64,000 nucleotides of DNA from Apostichopus japonicus (lineage: Eukaryota > Echinodermata > Holothuroidea > Aspidochirotida > Stichopodidae), in contig NC_092568.1 in assembly GCF_037975245.1 (NCBI RefSeq), positions 37,412,501 through 37,476,500 on the forward strand, in the 5' to 3' direction. Numbering within the stretch: position 1 is the stretch's first letter; the number at the start of each line of letters is the position of its first letter. The translations under genes and the position numbers were made by a program. Under the pieces are notes generated by a model that was not told the DNA's origin, did no database searches, and worked only from the letters and a program-made list of their open reading frames with translations. Of this stretch, positions 9,757 through 30,481 are shown one piece after another.

Positions 9757-12700
9757 TTAGTTCGAATTTCTTTGATATGTCTTTAGAACAGGGAGACGAT
9801 GATTGATAAACAACTCCCTCACTCTGTTAATTTCTCGGTTCAGCTGCCATCTCATTTTCTTGGTAAAGGGGTCAAAGGGCAAAGTTCGCTGAGGTCTATG
9901 GTATTTCCCCTCGCTAACATTTATCGCGCATTTCAATCTGTCAACGTCCAAAGAAAGACCGAGAAAGTCAACAAGTCCCTTTAATTCTTCGGATAAAGCT
10001 TCCTTTAAATCTTCGTAATATATAATATGTATGTTCTTTGTTCTCGCGTTTAAACAATCTCCAATTAATGTCCCCCATTGTTTGCTTCTTGATTCAACGA
10101 AACTTCTCCAATCTGAAAAAAAAGATGGGGAAAAGATACAATAACTGGAAAATTGAAGGTGCTAACTAAAAGACACAAAGTACGTAAAATATGCTATTGG
10201 GAAATTTAGTCATCACAGATTTTTCAAGCTATATCCAAATCGTTACTTTGTTAGAACTTCCTCTCCTCCAAACAAAAGCAACATTGTAATACTGCATGAA
10301 AAAGCAAAGGGACTGCGGGGTGGGTAGGGGTGGGTGTGGGGTTAGGTGTGGGTGTGGAGGCTATATCATATGTCAGAAGTATGAACATTTCTTAAAGGTC
10401 ATATCAGTATTGCTCCCAAATATGCCGGGATGTCAGATGATGGTCATCCATTCTCATATTACAACAAGCCTCTTTCCTGCCACTCTATATGTATAGTTAA
10501 ACACACCCTAAGACATTGAATTGTCTTTTACATGCAGTAACACTTTGATGGCTGGTAAAAATTATGGATCAGAGGATCAGAATTCCTATAAAAAAAACCT
10601 TTTTGTGCTATTTCTACCGATTGTTAACGTGCTTAAAACTTGGATCCAATACCGATGGCCTTTACTACCCAGTCAGGAGCAATATAATCAAATTTTATGC
10701 ATATATACCATACTTTAATCAGGGCCCATAACACCTCACTGCATGTTTTATCTATATAATCACGGACATATCTCGGATGCGTGAGTTTGATAGAAACAGC
10801 TCTATTGTGAAACTCAAAATACATAACACCTCTCTGTATGTTTCATCTATATAATCATTGAAATATCTCGGATGATTATGATTTTGGTAGAAACAACTCT
10901 AGTGAAACTTAAATACATAACACCTCCCTGTATGCTTCATCTATATAGTCATTGAAATATCTCGGATTAGTATTAGTGAGTTTGGTAGAAACAGCTCTAC
11001 AGTGAACCTCAAAATACATAACACCTTCATGTATGTTTCATCTATATAGTCATTGAAATATCTCGGATTAGTATTAGTGAGTTTGGTAGAAACAGCTCTA
11101 CAGTGAACCTCAAAATACATAACACCTTCATGTATGTTTCATCTATATAGTCATTGAAATATCTCGGATTAGTATTAGTGAGTTTGATAGAAACAGCTCT
11201 ATTGTGAAACTCAAAATACATAACACCTCCCTGTATGTTTCATCTATATAATCATTGAAATATCTCGGATGATTATGAGTTTGATAGAAACAACTCTAGT
11301 GAAACTTAAATACATAACACCTCCCTGTATGCTTCATCTATATAGTCATTGAAATATCTCGGATTAGTATTAGTGAGTTTGGTAGAAACAGCTCTACAGT
11401 GAACCTCAAAATACATAACACCTTCATGTATGTTTCATCTATATAGTCATTGAAATATCTCGGATTAGTATTAGTGAGTTTGGTAGAAACAGCTCTACAG
11501 TGAACCTCAAAATACATAACACCTTCATGTATGTTTCATCTATATAGTCATTGAAATATCTCGGATTAGTATTAGTGAGTTTGATAGAAACAGCTCTATA
11601 GTGAAACTTAAATACATAACACCTCCCTGTATGCTTCATCTATATAGTCATTGAAATATCTCGGATTAGTATTAGTGAGTTTGGTAGAAACAGCTCTACA
11701 GTGAACCTCAAAATACATAACACCTTCATGTATGTTTCATCTATATAGTCATTGAAATATCTCGGATTAGTATTAGTGAGTTTGGTAGAAACAGCTCTAC
11801 AGTGAACCTCAAAATACATAACACCTTCATGTATGTTTCATCTATATAGTCATTGAAATATCTCGGATTAGTATTAGTGAGTTTGATAGAAACAGCTCTA
11901 TAGTGAAACTCAAATACATAACACCTCCTTGTATGCTCCATCTATATAGTCATTGAAATATCTCGGATGATTATGAGTTTGATAGAAACAACTCTAGTGA
12001 AACTTAAATACATAACACCTCCCTGTATGCTTCATCTATATAGTCATTGAAATATCTCGGATGATTATGAGTTTGATAGACACAACTCTATATTGAAACT
12101 TTTCATTCAGTGTTGATGCCCCAACCTAGCCCGTGGCCAGAGATCCATTTTCTTGAAGGGGACCGGGGGGCTATATTGTTGGCTGTAGTCCGTCCTGGGA
12201 AGGGCTCTAAAGGTAGGGGGCAAAGGCGAGCCAGGAAAGTCCAGGAATTTTGTTTCGGTAAGGGGATTAAATGCAAAATGGTGTTATCATTTTCATCATT
12301 TTAACTATACAATTGTGTAGTACAAGTAAACTAGGTCATTGTAGCCGACCTCGTTACAAGTTTTAAACATCAAATGGTGCACTCTGAGGCAAACATTTAG
12401 GTCTATATAAGTAGCTTTAAACGCAACATTGTGCTAATAAATAATAATAAACCCCAAATTCCCCTGAACGATTTAGGTAGCGACCCGAATCTTTATGGGA
12501 GGGCCAGATGTGATTGAAGTATTCTATTAAGAAGGAGATGCTGATAAATTAATTTCCCCGACTGATTAGGTTAGGGGCCTGAACTTTAATGGGAGGGCCA
12601 GAGGTGAATGAATGATGTTATAATGGAGGGATGTTTCTCTGGGTCATCAAAGTCGTCTCCAATAAAGAAAATGGAGGTCCTCCCAACGAAAACAAAAATA

Positions 12701-14499
12701 GACGTCAAATGGTGCATATTTAGGATATAAATTAGGTCTAGAGAAGTAGCCCTAAACGCAAGATTTTGCGTATAAGTAACTTGTATGCCCCAGGCAGAAT
12801 GCAAAAATCCTCCGACTCAACCATTTCCTCCGACTGACGATCGGAGGTGAGGGACTCCCTCCCCCCCCACACGCCCTCCCCTCCCCCTTTGCTCACGCCA
12901 CTGCCCTATGCACTCGAACCTGGCTCGGACTCGAGAGGTATTGAACCCAGATGTGACCCAGACGCTCTACCTATATAGGTGGACTCGCCCTTGGCTTGCA
13001 CCCAATATAAGTGAACTTAAATAAAGCCCTGGTGACCACCCTGTTACTAACCACTCCTTTTCAACCCATCATTTCTTTGTTCTGGCGGGGTGTATAATTA
13101 AAGGGTTCTGGTAACAGGTAGCAAAGAAGCTGTTTCTACCAAACTTCTTACCTTTGGTCTTAAACCGTTGTACAGGTACCAGTCCTGTGTGGTTCCCTTT
13201 GGTGTATTTTCTATTGAAATCTGATACGATGGCGTCATAAGGGTTGCGAATCAGAAGCACAAGTCCATCCAATTTTTCCCTAGTGTCAACCTCGTGAGCC
13301 TTCACAATTATCACCTGACCACTTCTCGCTGGCAATAATTGTCCAAGAAAACCTTTGTAGATATAAAAAAAAGGATTTTTTTCTATGCAAAGACCTGCAG
13401 GCAAATAACTAACGAGTCATTATAGATTACGTGATTCAAAGAATAATCGGGATCAATATATATTGTTCTATAACTCACTTATAATGCAATTATATATTTA
13501 TTGATGTGACATCAAAACTTATTTGCATGAGAATATTGTATGGCTTGTGTCGTCATATTTTGATTGAAATTTAGTAATTGACTCTCTAAAGAGTTTACAT
13601 AGAAGAAGGAATATGATAATCTCTACCTCCTTCGTGCAGCGTTGGGTCATTTCCTACACTGCCCGTGTAAATGCCAGTGGCTCGTTCGATGAGGTACCTC
13701 ACCCATGTGTTCCCGGACCCGGGGAAGCTGATCAGTAAAATGTAGGGCATGCTCCCCTCTGGCATAAACTTAGCGTCCAAACAAACTGATCTCGATAAAT
13801 ATTCTATGGACGAAAAAAGACGTCACACATAAAAGTTACCATAATTAAACAGAAAAAGAAAAAGGAAAGAAAAAGGAAAAAATGAACGACATGATTTCCT
13901 TCACCCGCTCCATCTCTGATCATGAAGATAAATCGACGCTCCTGGTCATAGGATTGCGTCATTTCACACACCACATTGAGTAGAATTTTGTATAACCTTT
14001 ATTGCAATTATCGAACTGAACTTGTACGACATATACCAAATCGCAATAGAAGTGACATGTGAGGTTTCATGTTAAGAGAAGAAAACATATAAAATCTCCT
14101 GGCTATGTCCTTCTCCCACTCAATACTAGTCTTCAAGCATACCTATAGTAGCAATTAAGTCTGGAGGTGAAGCTGTAATATTTCTGGGTTCGAAATCAAC
14201 GTATACAAACATCAAATACCGCCATTTTATTAATGATTTATAAACGTACACCATATCCCACCTGTTTCTTTGTATTCTGCCGTTTCCTGCTGCTTGGTCC
14301 AGTTGTTACACTTTCCAGCTATAAAATAATCACTTTTCTGGTTGGTACATTCCCAAACTGTTCTTACATCGATTAGTGATAAGATTTTGGACGACAGATT
14401 CGTGTATACCAATGAAATTACAATATTCACAACAAGGACACTAACGAAGCCTACCAGAACCAGGTATTTCAAACCAGAACGTATGCTATAATACGTCAT
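9757..14499 (-). CDS. WSCD-type membrane sulfotransferase C (complete, 317 aa)
   Basis: Four exons on the minus strand: 14499-14262, 13785-13627, 13352-13152, 10112-9757 (954 bp, all phase-1 GT-AG introns, stop TAA). The ATG at 14499 (MTYYSIRSG) is the first in frame. Exon 1 encodes a signal-anchor ([19 protein letters not shown], about residues 11-29) and a short luminal stem with a Cys and an Asn-Trp-Thr sequon (NWT). Exon 2 has the 5' PAPS-binding loop [19 protein letters not shown], exon 3 has VIIVKAH and the 3'-phosphate motif [14 protein letters not shown], exon 4 has [11 protein letters not shown] and the family's [11 protein letters not shown]. Human WSCD1/2 share the catalytic block but have WSC domains in the stem; none is seen here. 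The expected role is Golgi transfer of sulfate to glycans. WSCD proteins are linked to sialic acid sulfation, but the substrate here is unknown. Intron 3 holds the array at 10730-12098. Confidence 0.85.
10730..12098. repeat. Tandem array, 14 units of 94-101 bp with trimer higher order
   Basis: Units start AACACC at 10730, 10825, 10919, 11020, 11121, 11222, 11316, 11417, 11518, 11618, 11719, 11820, 11920 and 12014. Long units (100-101 bp) carry GGATTAGTATTAGTGAG; short units (94-95 bp) carry GGATGATTATGAG. Variant types A (CCTCCCTGTATGCTTC), B (CCTTCATG, ends CTACAGTGAACC) and C (TTCATG, ends GTGAAACT) recur as A-B-C trimers of about 302 bp at 10919, 11316 and 11618, separated by short units. 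It lies in intron 3 of gene C. The minus-strand ORFs in it repeat with the array and are not genes. Confidence 0.9.
12366..12790. repeat. Two copies of a dispersed repeat, about 340 bp apart
   Basis: CATCAAATGGTGCACTCTGAGG with the following AGGTCTATATAAGTAGC and AAACGCAA at 12366-12440 returns at 12706-12785. Inside, TTTATGGGAGGGCCAGA is also doubled (about 12490 and 12580). Related pieces occur near 47630 and 58015. No gene. Confidence 0.5.
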
Positions 14500-15307
14500 G
14501 ATGCAGGATTGTGAATCTACAAGCAATCATATGTTGGGCATTTTATTTAGAGCAGATCACAATGTTAAGTCTAGAAGCGGTAGTAACTACGTCTCTCTTC
14601 GTCGAAGACACTGATGGAGCCTGTCACAACTGTCATCCTTAGTGTAGGCTATGTACTTGTCATTGGATCATCATGTTAGGCTTACCGGTCATCAGTTTGA
14701 AATTATACATTCAAAGCATATGATCACGGGTGTAAATGCAGCATGTGCGGATTATATTTCATATCGAAAACAATATAGTTATGCCTGGACAACGATAGGT
14801 GTAGATGTTAATCTTGACCATGATCTGCTACATTTCGTCGCAATAATTTCGAGCTGTGATAGCAATCAGAAGTGAGATCTGTGTTTTCCACGCATCTGGC
14901 CAGGATGTAAGTTCAGAATGTAGACGAATAAAGACACCAAGGAAAGACTTTCAACAATCCTACCACCAAGTAGCTAATCAAGACTATACGACCACATCTC
15001 ATCCGTAAGCTAAATCTTCATGCTAACAGTAACTCTACTGTTACGTTGACGTGTTAACAAGCTTCTGTAAGAATAACGAAAAATGTAAATAACAATATTT
15101 TCAATGACCTCACCAACTCATAACGCCATAAGGCTTAGTTTACTTTTATTTTGCATTCGTCAGTTTCATAATGTAAAGACCAGGTAGGCCTACATTAGCA
15201 ACATGATCCAGATATAGGACATTTTGTTGTCCGTTAAAAAATCAAGAAGTTGCACTAATTTAAGAATGGGCCTATATATATGGTATGTTTGAGTTTCTAT
15301 ACTAGGT

Positions 15308-15637
15308 CCAAGAGCGCATTGGTCTACCGGTTAACGGAAGTTCCTTTATAGAGGTACGTTTAAACAGGAAGTGGGCACACCCTCCTCTCCACCGTCCCTG
15401 ACACCCCATAGGCTAGTACTGAAATTGTTAACTAAATCCTCGTCCATTCATTTATCATCATACTTGATGTTATGGCTATGAAACTAAGCACGTAACAATC
15501 ACTTAGTCTTTACATCTAAGTGTACGGTACCGAGTAAGCCGGACGACCAGCAAATGGAATCAAAATGGCGTCCAAATTCGAGTTGTTGCAACTCTCTCTA
15601 TAAAGGAACCGTAGTTCGGAACCGGTGCGCCGCTTGG
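15308..15637. mobile_element. Inverted-repeat element (MITE-like), about 330 bp
   Basis: The left arm (15308-15355) contains CCGGTTAACGGAAG and GTTCCTTTATAGAG. The right arm (15594-15637), read in reverse complement, gives CCAAGCGGCGCACCGG and GGTTCCTTTATAGAG. The arms are about 45 bp, imperfect, about 240 bp apart. No clear target duplication was found, so the superfamily is open. Confidence 0.5.
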
Positions 15638-15869
15638 TCCGAGGTGCCGAACAGCAAAGCAACAAAACATAACAGACGTACATTGTAACAGCTATTAGCC
15701 GAATCTGACATTTACTAAAGAATAATCATGATCAGTTGGACCTATGTTCCCGCCCCCCCCCCAAAGGAAAAAAAAAACAATGATCACTGAGTACATTGCT
15801 ATGTTTTACACATTATGTGCCAAGAATATACACAACGGCATATAGGCCTATAGCAATCAACCAATCAAT

Positions 15870-16105
15870 ATGTATGTATGTATTTTAGATCCTCCTGCAA
15901 ACAGGAACTCGCGAAGAAGCCATCATTGGCTTATCAAATCCGCAAGCTGACCGAAGTCAATCTCTTAGATTCATATTTAACGTCCATGATTATGAATTGT
16001 CAAATGTCAACAACTCTGTAACTGGACGACATACATTAATCTTAGAGTGACTCGAACTCGGGACTATTATGATTGAAATGCACCGGCGTTAACCACTGGC
16101 CTATA
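15870..16105 (-). mobile_element. tRNA-derived SINE, family 2 (minus)
   Basis: On the minus strand it reads CAGTGGTTAACGCC (A-box-like), then CCCGAGTTCGAGTCACTC (B-box-like), then a body and a tail TAAAATACATACATACAT. The same layout occurs on the plus strand at 31117-31345, with long stretches matching (for example AATGTATGTCGTCCAGTTAC). Pol III-type boxes plus a shared body indicate a SINE, not a working tRNA. Confidence 0.7.
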
Positions 16106-17838
16106 AATTATATTATAGTATATATTGTATATATATTATATTATATATAGTATAATAAAATATAGTATAATATAGGCCTATATCATATCATGTACGTTAA
16201 ATTCGACAAATAGCAAGAAAACGTACGTCAGCTTTGATAACATGTACATTGTACTTACCATAGGTTGGAATCATATACTCATATCTAACCGTGAGGAAGA
16301 AAGAACTTAATCTTCACTTGGATCGGTTACAGTACTTTTACAAGTATGATAATGCAAGTAACCTATACGGGTTAGGCCTTTTCATACATTGTAAGTATCA
16401 TATGCTGTTGATAATAATGTATATGCCTTACAAGTAGTACTGTGTACGCCTACACAACTCCTCTATATCGCTGTTACGTGGGACCACGTAACACGCTTGC
16501 TAGCATATACACAATGCATACTTGACAAATATGGCATTGTCAATTAACACTATAGCGAGAACGTCATCGTCAATATTGCTTACCTTTTGTACTAAGTGTG
16601 AACAAAGGGTATTGGCTATCTGTTATGGCAGAACCCCACCAACAGTATGGAATAATACGGTCTAGTGACCACAGGGCTGTGAATAAGACTTTCATCAGGC
16701 AGGGACGTATACGCTATAAGGCCTGATGATTTGGGGGGGGGGGGGGGAGGGGGTGTAGTGGCTAAAATTCCAACTGGATGGGTTTTGAAGCCAGAAAAGT
16801 CCGACTGCTGTCTTGTAACCCCCCCCCCAACCCCAGTCAGACACCCCCATCTAGTATCGCGACTGCACTTTTGTTCCGAACTTTTTTTCGATACATTTGT
16901 ACCCACTTCACAAACTTATTATTCGATGACATAGTGAATTACCATTGAGTGTGTTAATTGTATACCATAGAGACAATATATATACCAGCGTCGCATCCAG
17001 AAGTTTTAACGGTGGGGGAGCACATTTTGATATGGGGGAGGGGTCTAAGGGGAGGGGGTGTCAAATGTTTGTACAATTGAAGGGTCTTAGGTGCGATCTG
17101 GTGCAATGTTTTGCCAGTTTCATCATAATCATATGATATCATATTATCGGCATATTTTGTTTCCGGTTTGAATTATTCTTTTACATGTTCTTTTACATAT
17201 TATATCAGAAAGACAAACATAGTGCTCTTTTACAATTTTTCCAGTAGGATGATTCTTGTTTATTGTCCAATGTCTGGACTTTAATACATTTGACGAACTT
17301 AACTGATGGACAATATTAACTTTCATATTTAGCAGTGTAATAATTATTTATAGGAAGCGCGTATCACGTACGATTGCTAGCTTAGCTTCATAACATGCTG
17401 TTCGTGCAACAACTTATGACGAATCATAAAGGATGAGAACGCACGTTGTCGTTGTGCATACGGTTCGTGACTCTTCATCGAGTGCGGTTAGGTAGGCTAT
17501 ATGTATGTTATTACGCAGTGGCCAACTGTAGGCTGGTAATAGGCTATATGCTAAATTTAGCTAATTGCATCTGCCAAACTAAGTAGCTGAATCAGTAGGC
17601 CTGAATGTTATACGATTATACTCGAGTTAACGGAGCTGACGAGTAACAAGATCAAAAGAGCACTGACAAAATACCATGCAAAAAAAACCCAACAGTTTTT
17701 AACATTTATTCGACACTGAAAGGGGAGCAGTTGCTCCCACTGCTCCCCCCCCCCCCCCTGGCTACTTCCTTAATTTATACTGAACTTACTAGAAGCTAGT
17801 GAACAGGGTAAATTCACCCAATAGCAAAATTAGTACAT

Positions 17839-18498
17839 TTTTTTCCACTGTATTTATTTACAATACCGTAACACATAATACAAAAGAATCAGCAAAAAGA
17901 CTTACATAAGAAGCTTACATAAAGAAATCATAGAAGTCGTTAAGGTTACACAAATTGTTGTTTTGCTTAGAAATGAAATAGTGCAGGTCAAGTTGAAAGC
18001 GAAACTTAAAATAAAATTCGTGCACATGTGGGATTTTGTTATTCAACCTACAAGTATAAATGTACTTTTTAGCATGCAAAATTAAAAAGTTCACAGGATT
18101 ATCTATATCACCAAAATCACCAAAACAAATGTTGGTCAAATTAAAAGTATAATTAATTTTAATGCAATTTGAATTCACTGCCTCCCAGAATCGCTCAATG
18201 TGACTACAATTATAAAACAAATGTATAAGCGTTTCATCGGCATTCTTGCAAAATGAACAAAGTGGAGAATTAACCATTTTCATTTTTATAAAGCAAGCTA
18301 TTTATGCCTAAAATACGATGTAGAAAACGCAATTGTAAATATGATACTTTGGGGTCATTAACAGCCGTATAAGGCAGCCTAAAAATCTTACTCCAAACTA
18401 TTTTCACTGGAAAATTCATAGCTTGCCACTTCATAATAGACGACGGGGGCGTGCAGAGACCGGTAAATAGCTTATTATAAACATTTTTGGTTATTTTA
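17839..18498 (-). mobile_element. 5'-truncated LINE, L1/Tx1-like ORF2 C-terminus
   Basis: A 660-bp insertion with a perfect 16-bp target duplication AGCAAAATTAGTACAT (17823-17838 and 18499-18514). On the minus strand it ends in AATAAA-type signal and a short A tract (T run at 17839-17845). It encodes the C-terminal part of a reverse-transcriptase polyprotein: SYLQLRFLHRILGINSLLY, then the zinc-binding motif SPLCSFCKNADETLIHLFYN (C-x2-C...H), then VHEFYFKFRFQLDLHYF. The two parts are in different frames because of one extra base in an A run near 18283. It is dead on arrival, lacking the reverse transcriptase core. Confidence 0.85.
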
Positions 18499-18514
18499 AG
18501 CAAAATTAGTACAT

Positions 18515-20458
18515 ACATAAACCGAATTGAAGTTGGCGTACGTTGTACGGTAGTTTTTTTTTATATAGTATTCAATATCATACGAAGTTTTGTATGGTGG
18601 AGTATAAGGATCGCGAGATACACAATTTCTCAAAGTGGCAAGGAAAACGTGGTAAATATGACTGTTTAAAGGTCAATTTTGACCGAAATTTTTCAAGTTT
18701 TAGGTCATTCTCAATCACAGAAAAATATGAATAGGCCAAGGCAAATTAGAGTTCGGACAGTCGGAAATTCCGACTGTCGCACTCCAATTTACCAACTATC
18801 GTCAGTTTTACCAAGATTGGGGGGGTGAGATACCCCCACCCACACCCCCCTCTAGAGACGTCCCTGTCATCAAGAACAAACACTAGCATATTTGTTAAAT
18901 TTACTGATCAGTGAAATCAATCACAATAGCTGGCACACGTACGCCAGGCTTATTAGAGGATTTAACGAATCCATAACACGAATAGCCTACACTATGTTCA
19001 TCCTTTTCTAAAAACTTTAATTTACCAAGTAGGCCTACTTCATCTGAAGTTTACAACAATACCACATTTGCAACAGCCTTAAGATCATACAAATCTTTAA
19101 ATTATCGTATAGGCCTAGCCATAGCCTAACGCACATTTCCTCTCTGTTGCTATTCAACAAAAAGTTAACTTGAAGTAAATGACAGTTTTCGAGGCAAACA
19201 AGAAGTATGCAGCTATACCACTTCCCGTAGTATCAATCCCTTATGTCTATATTAGCCACTTGATCCACAGTTCTTCGGAAATTGTCCAGAGGTCATAGCA
19301 AAAGATAAGCGGTCTGGAAACAGCGTTGTATTCATGGCTGCGTGGCAAAAATGAGCATCCATGTTATTTGTATAGAAAGCTTGCATGAAGTTACACGATG
19401 GTGGCAAGCTCAAGTGAATACTGGTTAGTTTATTTTGTAAGATGGAGTTTGCGGTGACTGTGAGTGTATGAGGATAATGTTTACTAAGACTTTGTGAAGA
19501 GATTTCCAAGGTTTTTTCAGCGCAAGACTGTGTCATTCTTACAATAGTGGAAGAATTTCGCCTCAGGTGCAGTCAATACCTCCGAGTTGTGGCTCTTTAT
19601 ATGGAAAATATAATTACCGGTAAGGTAGATCTTTTTGTGGAACCAACTTAAATGCGTAGTGTAGGGTACATTATACTTGCAGTAGGAGTATATATAAATG
19701 GTTTACTGCATGAAGTCTCAATATTTACATATCTGAATGATAGAAGTCATAAACTATACACATGAATTAGACATCTTTCTTTTTTTAAGTATTCTACGTT
19801 GTGATGAACAAGTTTATTAGGCTATATATAGGTTTAATGGTACGGTTTTGACTCGTATACGTGATGTCGTTAGTAAATGGCACAATTTGACGGTGACGTG
19901 GACAAGGTGGTTTTAGAAGCTGCGTAATTATGTTCACATACATATCGCGTAATTAAGCTACAACATTTAGCATGTGTCCATACATTTTACCAATCACAGG
20001 TTCAGCCAGCAGGGTGGCCTTTTTCTGCATGTGTTCTACACAACCATGGTATAGTTATATTTACCGTAGTGAAAATATATTCACCGGGCTATATACTATT
20101 GACAAGGTCCGCTCTCTTTATGGCAGTTCAAGAACGGGTGTAAATGACTGCCGGTGCTTGTAGTGTGGGAACAAATGTATCAGTCCGTATCAGATGCGGA
20201 TCGGATAAAGGGTGGGTTGGGAACATACACCACCACCACCCATCCCCCACCTCCCTTCAAACTCGTTAAAAAAAGGGAAGAGTCGTTATTACAACAACCT
20301 CAGAATTCCCACCACACCGTCCCCTCCTACATGGGAGTCTGCCCAACTACCCCAAGGCCACTGCATATAAAACTGGTATATATGACCTGTATCGCGGGGG
20401 CGTTGTTTATTCACACTTCATGTATATATATATATATATATCTATATATATATATATA

Positions 20459-20499
<41 letters not shown>

Positions 20500-20505
20500 G
20501 TTTGT

Positions 20506-20539
<34 letters not shown>

Positions 20540-22616
20540 ATATATGTGTGTGTGTGTGTGTATATGTATATATTTACATGATATGTCGATCGTGTATATC
20601 ATCTGTTGACATAATTAGTCTGTTAGTTTTATTCTTCTCAGTATAGGCTATTAGTTGGACCCAAATGTGCTAGAAAGTCGTACATTTATCAGCAGAAGAG
20701 AAAGAGAATCAAAAACACAATTCTGATCGAAGAATAGTGTATTTTCACTTTAAACGTTTCAAAATTGAAGAAATATGGTATTATACAAGCAAAAGGCTCA
20801 ACACTAAAAACAGCTGTTCTGGAAAGATGAGTAATACATAGTGTTAATTTCCGTCACAGTAACTATGTGTTGCAAAAATGCAAATGAGGCTATAACTGGG
20901 TAGGCAATCTTCCTGGAAGTTCTTGTCCATTAATCATAAGGCAGCTTAGAGTAGGTATTGCAGGGATGGCACCTTTAGTAGTATAGTCTATCCGACATTA
21001 CAAGCGTTGTTTGCTATAGATCCAAGAGGATTAACACGAATGGCTGGGGTCCACTTCTGGCATTGATTTTTCCACAACACATTTATACATTTGTTACAGT
21101 CTGTTAATAAGAACAAATGAAATGATAACAACAATCATACAAATATGCAGCAAAGCTTAACCACTATATCAGCTTAAATTCTAACAAACTTTAGTCAAAA
21201 ACCACAAAACCCAAAAAGTTTGCAGTCCCAATAAAAGTTTCAACACACATTTATTGAGTTGCCTGCAGACATTTTGTTCAATAATCAACTTATCATCAAC
21301 TTATCAAAATTGGGATTATGTATGCATATTACTTCTGCAGCATTACCATGTGATATTGGCAAAGTAATATGATCCACTTGAAAACATACTTTTCAATGTT
21401 TTAAAAAAAGTTTCGCAGTAGTAGGCTTCAGTCAGGTAGATAGGACACCGTTTTTATTTTCAGTTTTAAAGATGGCATCCATCAAACACAAGCAATAAAG
21501 ATACAGAAGCACAAACTGTTTGAAGGGATGGAAAACAATGTGATAATCTCTATTTTGATTTAACTACATAAACAATGCAACAAAGTTATAGAACTCATGA
21601 GTAAGACCTACGTCTGGTTTGACATACAGTAGTGCAATGATAATAGTTAGCCTACTTATACAGGCTTACGCAAACCCAAACCATTCACTCTTAAATAGCA
21701 AGAATAACCAAATGAGACTATGCCTAGGCATATAACTAGTCTGGAATACCATCACAGCCTAATGAAGAGAAGCTATAAGCTAGAATCACAAGCCTATGCG
21801 TATGTGCTCACTTGCTTCACAAATTGTGTACATCAGTATAGCCCTGATCCGAATCTCACCGAAACCGTTTGTGATCTTTTTTGTTGGCAAATACTCGACT
21901 TCCCTAAACAATTTAGCTATGATTCGGGAATCGGGAACGTTGATTGTACTTAACCCATATGTGAACACCAAAGTAGGAATTTTTATAAACTAATTGGGAG
22001 AGTTTACTTAAAATAACTGTAACTTAACTTCCAACTGTTTTTAGAGTTCAGTGAAGCAGCTGCTTGGATTTTGGTACTACCCAACACATTTTCGTGGATA
22101 AAGGGCCGGGTAAGAACGGGGAAAGGACCCATTTAACTAACCGATCTAGCACTCCTCGATGCCCAACTGTCGATCATTTGGAATGTCTGATCACCCCCCG
22201 CCCCAACCTCCCCACGTCCCAAAAAAGAGTGAAAAGATAATTTTATCAAGTCACCATCCAACCATTCGGCCCAATTTTGTTACCATCTGCGCATATGTAT
22301 TTTCAAGTTTGACATGTCGTATAACATGTATGCTCTATAACGTACGCTCGATGTGTAATAAGCGACAATGCTGCTCATACATGACATTGCGATCAGGATG
22401 TTTATACCTTTCGCTTTTGAATAACCAGCTGAATCATCCCAGTTAATTGATTGTCTTTGTTTTGTTACCAGAACATCAACACTTGGGCCTGCATCAGGAA
22501 ATATTACCATCGAATTATAATTCAGGAGGACTTCCCTCAATTCACGGAACGTACTCTAGTCGATAAGGGAATAAGGCATCGGCTCATTTTGGCATCTGTT
22601 TAGGATACTATATATC
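18515..22616. other. Gap upstream of gene D: no gene supported
   Basis: Intergenic between the LINE and gene D. It holds the (TA)n tract at 20421-20572, C/G tracts near 18820 and 22195, and a few short ORFs. The longest, 19252-19536 on minus (94 codons), has no recognised motif and no convincing splice context. Probably contains the promoter of gene D; no TATA box could be singled out. Confidence 0.45.
20421..20572. repeat. (TA)n/(TG)n microsatellite
   Basis: Long TATATA tract with rare C or G, ending in a (TG)n run near 20545-20560. Open frames across it on both strands are artefacts. Confidence 0.9.

Positions 22617-30481
<7,865 letters not shown>

Larger units (their letters stand above)
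14500..17822. other. Gap between gene C and the LINE: repeats, no gene seen
   Basis: Upstream flank of gene C. It holds an inverted-repeat element (15308-15637), a minus-strand SINE (15870-16105), a TATA-rich stretch (16105-16180) and several C/G homopolymers (15750, 16733, 16818, 17743). ORFs of 60-96 codons across the homopolymers have no recognisable content. No promoter element could be assigned. Confidence 0.5.

Noticed and set aside
10730..12098. Possible CRISPR-like or other repeat-spacer array
   Set aside because: Units are contiguous and similar along their whole length with no unique spacers, and the host is eukaryotic.
19252..19536. 94-codon minus-strand ORF
   Set aside because: No recognised motif, no hydrophobic or repeat feature, and no supporting splice sites; length is within chance.
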